64,000 nt of DNA from Cepaea nemoralis (lineage: Eukaryota > Mollusca > Gastropoda > Stylommatophora > Helicidae), in the NCBI GenBank assembly GCA_014155875.1, contig JACEFZ010005134.1:1-64000 (forward strand), written 5' to 3'. Positions 59,983 through 64,000 of the stretch are shown here, in pieces. The notes under the pieces were generated by a model. That model was given only the letters and a program-made list of their open reading frames with translations. It was not told the origin of the DNA and ran no database searches. The stretch's first letter is position 1; the number at the start of each line of letters is the position of its first letter. Both the position numbers and the translations under genes were made by a program.

Positions 59983-60480
59983 TTCATACCGGAGTGCGAT
60001 CAGCGTTGTCAGTAGTGGGTTGTGCTCAATATTTAAAAATCTCAAATCCCGAAACAACAAATAAATCAATTTTATTATTGCTCACTGGACCTTAGGCGGC
60101 CTGGTGTGCCTTGCCAGTGAGAAGACCTGATCGTTCAGGGTCCACATCGATTGACGGATGTCAGTCGCGGCGATCGGGCAATTCTTGAGCTACAGCCTAC
60201 GATGGGTGACGTTATGGTGTTTTATTGTGATAATTTGGCAGTGTCCAGCGTGTGCCGCGTGGTCTAGTGTTTACACACCCGCTTCACACGCCAGTGATCC
60301 GGGGTTTGTTTCCGGGTCCGGTCAAGGATATGCACTACTGAAGAGCTCAAACGAGAGCGAAACTCCAGTCTAGTGCTTCCACATTGACGTGGATAGGCCT
60401 TAGGTTCATACCGGAGTGTGATCAGCGTTGCCAATAGTGGGTTATGTTCACTATTTAAAAATCTCAAATCCCGAAACAAC
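59983..60480 (+). mobile_element. SINE-like unit S3 with 76-bp direct terminal repeats
   Basis: Begins and ends with a 76-bp repeat (59983-60058 and 60405-60480) running from ttcataccggagtg to aaatcccgaaacaac. Between them is a body with a tRNA-like segment: A box tggtctagtgt at 60260-60270, B-box-like ggtttgtttcc at 60303-60313. The period is 422 bp, so it may be one and a fraction units of a tandem dimer. The same units form the foldback insertion at 54344-54995. Confidence 0.72.
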
Positions 60481-61640
60481 GAACATATAGATGTATTCTG
60501 ATTTTGGAACTGCCTTGATCACAGAGTCTAACTCCTCGTAGAACGAATCCTTCAAATCATCAGAGGGGGCGAGTGTCGGTGCATAATCAGTAATAATGGT
60601 GGCAAAACCAAGAGGTTGCCATGTGGAGGGATAATAGTCTTTCATTACCTCCAGTTGGAATTTCAGTCATTCCCAGTAGCACATTCTTCACTGCAAATCC
60701 CACACCATGTTGCCTTTTTTCTACCTACCCTCTAAACTTCCCCCAAAAAGGTGTACTTGTTTTCCCTGAGTGACCCTTCCTCAGCGAGGCGAGTCTCCTG
60801 CAGGCCAGCACTATCAATGTTAAGAAGATTGAGTTCAGCATGAATCACATCCGTTTATCTCACATCGTCAATATTTGTCAAGTCGGTGGAAAATCCTGGA
60901 CACATGGTTCTTGCGTTCCAGGTTGCAAGTCGTAGCTTGAGGTTTCTATTTATCTTTTTATTAGTACCTGGTTCATTGATTTTACAGCCTGCGATTCAGA
61001 TTTTGTCCTAGGCCCAAGCACCAATTGAAGCAGGCAGACTTTGGCGGATCAGCACCCAACTGATCAGTGACACCTGTAGGTGTCTCCCACCGTCAGAGGT
61101 AACGCGTGGCGCCCCATGTTTATGCCAATTGACAAGGACTTATAACCCGTAAATGTTACCTATCGCTTTGATTCCAAGACCTGTCAAGATCAGGGATGGA
61201 GTTATTGTCTTTCCTTAGCACAAAGCCTCGGCTAAAATATAGAGACCATGTGTTGCTCATGCAGCATGATCCCTCTCTCGACCTACCTAGTTCATCTCAG
61301 AGGAAAGGTAACACCTATACATCTGGAACAAGACAAGCTGCAGAATGTGTCGGATCAGCAAAGCAATGCGCTAACTGTCCGCCTATCGGAGCTTCGACCC
61401 TAGACCAGCTGCAAACCAAGGCTTAGGGCCTGTTCTGCCCTGCCATGACATCTTTTCTTTAGGTTGCATTTTCTCGCACCAGGATAAGGCGTGTACAATC
61501 CCAGTTGCGCTCTTCCGCCCGAAGCAATTGGCACAATGTGGGGTGTCGGGTTTGGTAAGCGCCCCCAACATTCGGCGCTAACAGAAAGCAGGTAGTAGTA
61601 CCGTCTATTTTCATACGGTAGCTCAGCCATATCTGACTAA
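60481..61640 (-). mobile_element. LINE F2, 5' part only
   Basis: Leader and the first part of the endonuclease: LRLATWNARTMCPGFSTDL (about 60895-60950), AGLQETRLAEEGSL, ITDYAPTLAPSDDLKDSFYE, up to SEYIYMF, where S3 abuts. It keeps the N-terminal endonuclease block that F1 lost. The 3' side is missing, which is unusual for a LINE. Confidence 0.82.
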
Positions 61641-62220
61641 GACCTGACAGCATACTGAAAACAACGGCAATGAATTTATCTACCCGCCCCAATTAAACAT
61701 GGTCCCTTCTCGGTATTATTATGGATAGCAAGCAAACATTATTATTCTGTAGATCGATGTCCTTACTTCTTCTTTTTTCGTTCGCTGACGTCCTTACTGA
61801 AAGGCGAAGCATTGAATACATATTGACCTTGAGCGACCCTTCTTTTACAGTGATGGGCCATCGATAGATGGTTTCCCTGATCGGGCCTGGATGTTATGTA
61901 CAAATAAAATTCTGAACTCTGAAAATAACTCCGAGACAACCCTAAATTAAGTGAAGAGAATACATCAATCATGAATTCCGTTCGGGGTGCACGGATGGAA
62001 CTACGTATTTATCCGCTTACATTGTTTACAGATTACCTCTGTTCCACGGGAACCAGTGAGTTTCACTTATTCAGTCCAGAACGGAAAGGGAAAGATGTGC
62101 TTCTCAGAGTGCTCAAATGCGTCATAGACGAGTGGAACCGGATATCCACACACATAACGTAATCCATGTGGTAAAGCCACACAAACGGGGTTAGACAATG
62201 TGGGGTTCTGTTGGCCGGAC
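61641..62220. other. No gene recognised
   Basis: No supported feature. The open frame 61971-62162 (plus) matches nothing I recognise. Confidence 0.4.
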
Positions 62221-62224
62221 CGAG

Positions 62225-62310
62225 ACACGCTTACATTTAGTTACATCTACTAAATGTTGCAGATCCTGTTCATTGTCTGCAGTTAATACTGATTCATCCG
62301 CAGTAACTCA
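62225..62310 (-). pseudogene. LINE RT fragment (LINE B type)
   Basis: The minus strand reads ADESVLTADNEQDLQHLVDV, matching the segment after the YADD box of LINE B (ADDTVLVADNATDLQQLLDI). The second Asp is Glu. Confidence 0.6.
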
Positions 62311-62324
62311 TCATCAAATAAGAT

Positions 62325-62500
62325 CTACCATGAGAGCAAGAAGACGCCCGAGAATAAAATGGATTGAAAACATCAAAGAGGTACAATCACACGGAATGAC
62401 ACTACCCAGTATCACCCATCGGGCGCTGGAGCGTAAACTAATCCTCCACACGAAGCTTGACGGCAAAAGTGGATCATGATGATGATAATGATGATGACCC
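62325..62500 (+). pseudogene. LINE C-terminal fragment with ATG-triplet tail
   Basis: RARRRPRIKWIENIKEVQSH, then ITHRALERKLILHTK, resemble the last part of LINE polyproteins. gatcatgatgatgataatg after the stop is a typical RTE-like tail. Oriented opposite to the preceding fragment. Confidence 0.6.
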
Positions 62501-62940
62501 ACATTTCGTGCGTGTTGTAATCTCTTCGCAATCCATGTTATCCCATCATCTTTTGTCATTCAGAACACCAATCACAAAAGTGATATTACCATGTCTTCGA
62601 TTACCGTTAGCACTTTAAAGTCTTATGTAAAAGTCATCTTTAACTGGTTCATCCTTATCATTTGTCAGTTTCTAACGCCGGATCACATTCATATTTGCTT
62701 TGGTTTATTTTGTTTCTCTCAATATTGCTGTTTTTATTCTAGAACTCACTATTTCCCAATCTATTAGCACTTTCTCTACATTTGTCATAGCATTAGTGCC
62801 ACTCATTCACCGCGAGAGACCGTTCCTCTGTATGGCGTGAGAACATCACTGTTTTACCTGTGTTTAGAAGCTTTTTGCCTGCTTCCTTCCATCTTGTTTC
62901 CCATAATAATTAATTGCTCAACATATAATATTTTTTTTTA
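62501..62940. other. No gene recognised
   Basis: AT-rich, no supported feature. Confidence 0.4.
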
Positions 62941-63850
62941 CCTACCATTTGTGCTGTCTTTCCAAATTCACACATGGTTCTAACATTTTTAGTTTAGTTT
63001 TAGTTTTTAGTTTTAGTCGACGGATCAACATCACGGCATACCGGTGTAACCCATAAGTGCCCCGTTCTACTCCTGACTCAAGCTGAGACCGGAGAATCTC
63101 AGCTCAGTGCTCTAAACCGTAGCACCGGCGAGGATCCCGAAATACTCTGGGTAGATTTTTAACTCGAAATTTTCCCGGGCAGCTCCGTTATGCTACTCTT
63201 TTCGATTTCCAACTGCCCCTCACCAGGGCTTGAACTAGGGACCTCCAGCACTCGAGGCGGACACCATACCTCGAGACCACTGATCCCTCCTCTTTTTTAA
63301 AGGTTCTAACATGTACCCACCATTTGTGCTGTCTTTATAAATTCACACATGGCATGGTTCTAACATGTACCCACCATGTCTACTGTCTTTATAAATTCAC
63401 ACATAGTTTCTAACATTTACCCACCGTGTGTACTGTCTTTATAAATTCACACATAGTTCTAACATTTACCCACCGTGTGTACTGTCTTTATAAATTCACA
63501 CATAGTTCTAACATTTACCCACCATTTGTGCTGTGTTTATAAATTCACACATAGTTCTAACATTTACCCACCGTGTGTACTGTCTTTATAAATTCACACA
63601 TGGTTCTAACATGTACCCACCATGTGTACTGTCTTTATAAATTGACACATAGTTCTAACATTTACCAAACGTGTGTACTGTCTTTATAAATTCACACATG
63701 GTTCTAACATGTACCCACCATGTGTACTGTCTTTATAAATTCACACATAGTTCTAACATGTACCCACCGTGTGTACTGTCTTTATAAATTCACACATGGT
63801 TCTAACATTTTCCCACCATTAGTGCTGTATTTTCAAATTCACACAAAGTT
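62941..63850. repeat. 49-50-bp tandem repeat (about 12 units) interrupted by a SINE
   Basis: Unit: ttctaacat(g/t)tacccacc, then (g/a)tgtgtactgtctttataa and attcacacat. One outlying unit lies at 62945-62992 and about 11 at 63303-63850, with the SINE between. Units differ by a few bases. No spacers or cas genes, so not a CRISPR array. Confidence 0.93.
62995..63293 (-). mobile_element. tRNA-derived SINE S1b, complete
   Basis: Minus strand: head with A-box-like tggtctcgaggtatgg and B-box-like agttcaagccc (63215-63285), body with gcccgggaaaatttcg and gcacttatgggttacac, 3' end gatgttgatccgtcgactaa, then (ACTAAA)n. A T run of about 5-6 bases plus A at both sides may be a short target duplication. 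It is inserted in the tandem repeat. Confidence 0.85.
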
Positions 63851-63947
63851 GTAACATTCTAGGTGCAGAAAGTAAGGAGGACATCCAGACTCCTTTCTGC
63901 TTTCTATTCTGCTTCTTCTAGAACAGCCTCTTTTTATCCTGTTTGGT

Positions 63948-63974
63948 TGTTGTTTTTTTTTTTTTTTTTTTTTA
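63948..63974. repeat. Poly-T run
   Basis: About 26 T in a row near the window end. Could be the reverse of a poly-A tail, but no element is recognised beside it. Confidence 0.7.
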
Positions 63975-64000
63975 AATGTGTATTATTTAGACTTTTTGTA

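Noticed and set aside
63300..63850. CRISPR-like regular repeats
   Set aside because: Repeats are head to tail without unique spacers, in a eukaryotic context.

Overview
The window is animal genomic DNA, most like a lophotrochozoan and probably a gastropod or other mollusc. No bacterial-style operon, CRISPR array, rRNA gene or convincing functional tRNA gene was seen. The organism call is an inference from the types of repeat present (RTE-like LINEs, RNase H-bearing LINEs, tRNA-derived SINEs, a Ty3/gypsy element, a non-autonomous Helitron with a GACA minisatellite) and from two exons of an EGF-domain gene of a kind common in molluscs. Almost all recognisable protein sequence is decayed retrotransposon sequence. 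The only probable host coding sequence is two short minus-strand exons, 34261-34396 and 29384-29533.

Layout. 1-1092 is homopyrimidine low-complexity sequence, then the 3' part of a Helitron-like element (1113-1692). 4.8-8.1 kb is a decayed RTE-like LINE (A). From 8.4 to about 22.1 kb a single RTE-like LINE (B, minus strand) has been split by three later insertions: a 5.15-kb LTR element with about 98% identical LTRs (9961-15114), a full-length RNase H LINE (Nimb-1, 15815-19570, 10-bp target duplication) and a 5'-truncated relative (Nimb-2, 20351-22037, 13-bp target duplication). 22.6-25.0 kb is another RNase H LINE (Nimb-3), split by LINE C. 25.0-29.3 kb is the least damaged LINE (D), flanked on both sides by TATAG repeats. 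It ends 82 bp from the EGF exon.

Between the two host exons lies LINE E1, which carries a SINE with a 9-bp target duplication exactly inside its reverse-transcriptase frame. Beyond the second exon, LINE E2 is split by a 3.2-kb insertion (36356-39530). From 46.1 to 57.8 kb LINE F is split by a 7.7-kb Ty3/gypsy element (TSD ctaat), itself carrying a roughly 1.1-kb Helitron, and by a 652-bp foldback element (13-bp TSD). 57.9-61.6 kb holds more LINE pieces and a SINE-like unit with 76-bp direct terminal repeats. The window ends in a 49-50-bp tandem repeat interrupted by a SINE.

How it fits together: the LINEs would supply the endonuclease and reverse transcriptase. The SINE at 63.0-63.3 kb shares a 3' end (17 of 20 bases) with the RNase H LINE, a likely parasite-host pair. 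The LTR and Helitron elements are non-autonomous. Because most nested insertions leave matched target duplications and the host element reads through when the insert is removed, their relative order can be read directly. All coordinates and alignments were made by eye.
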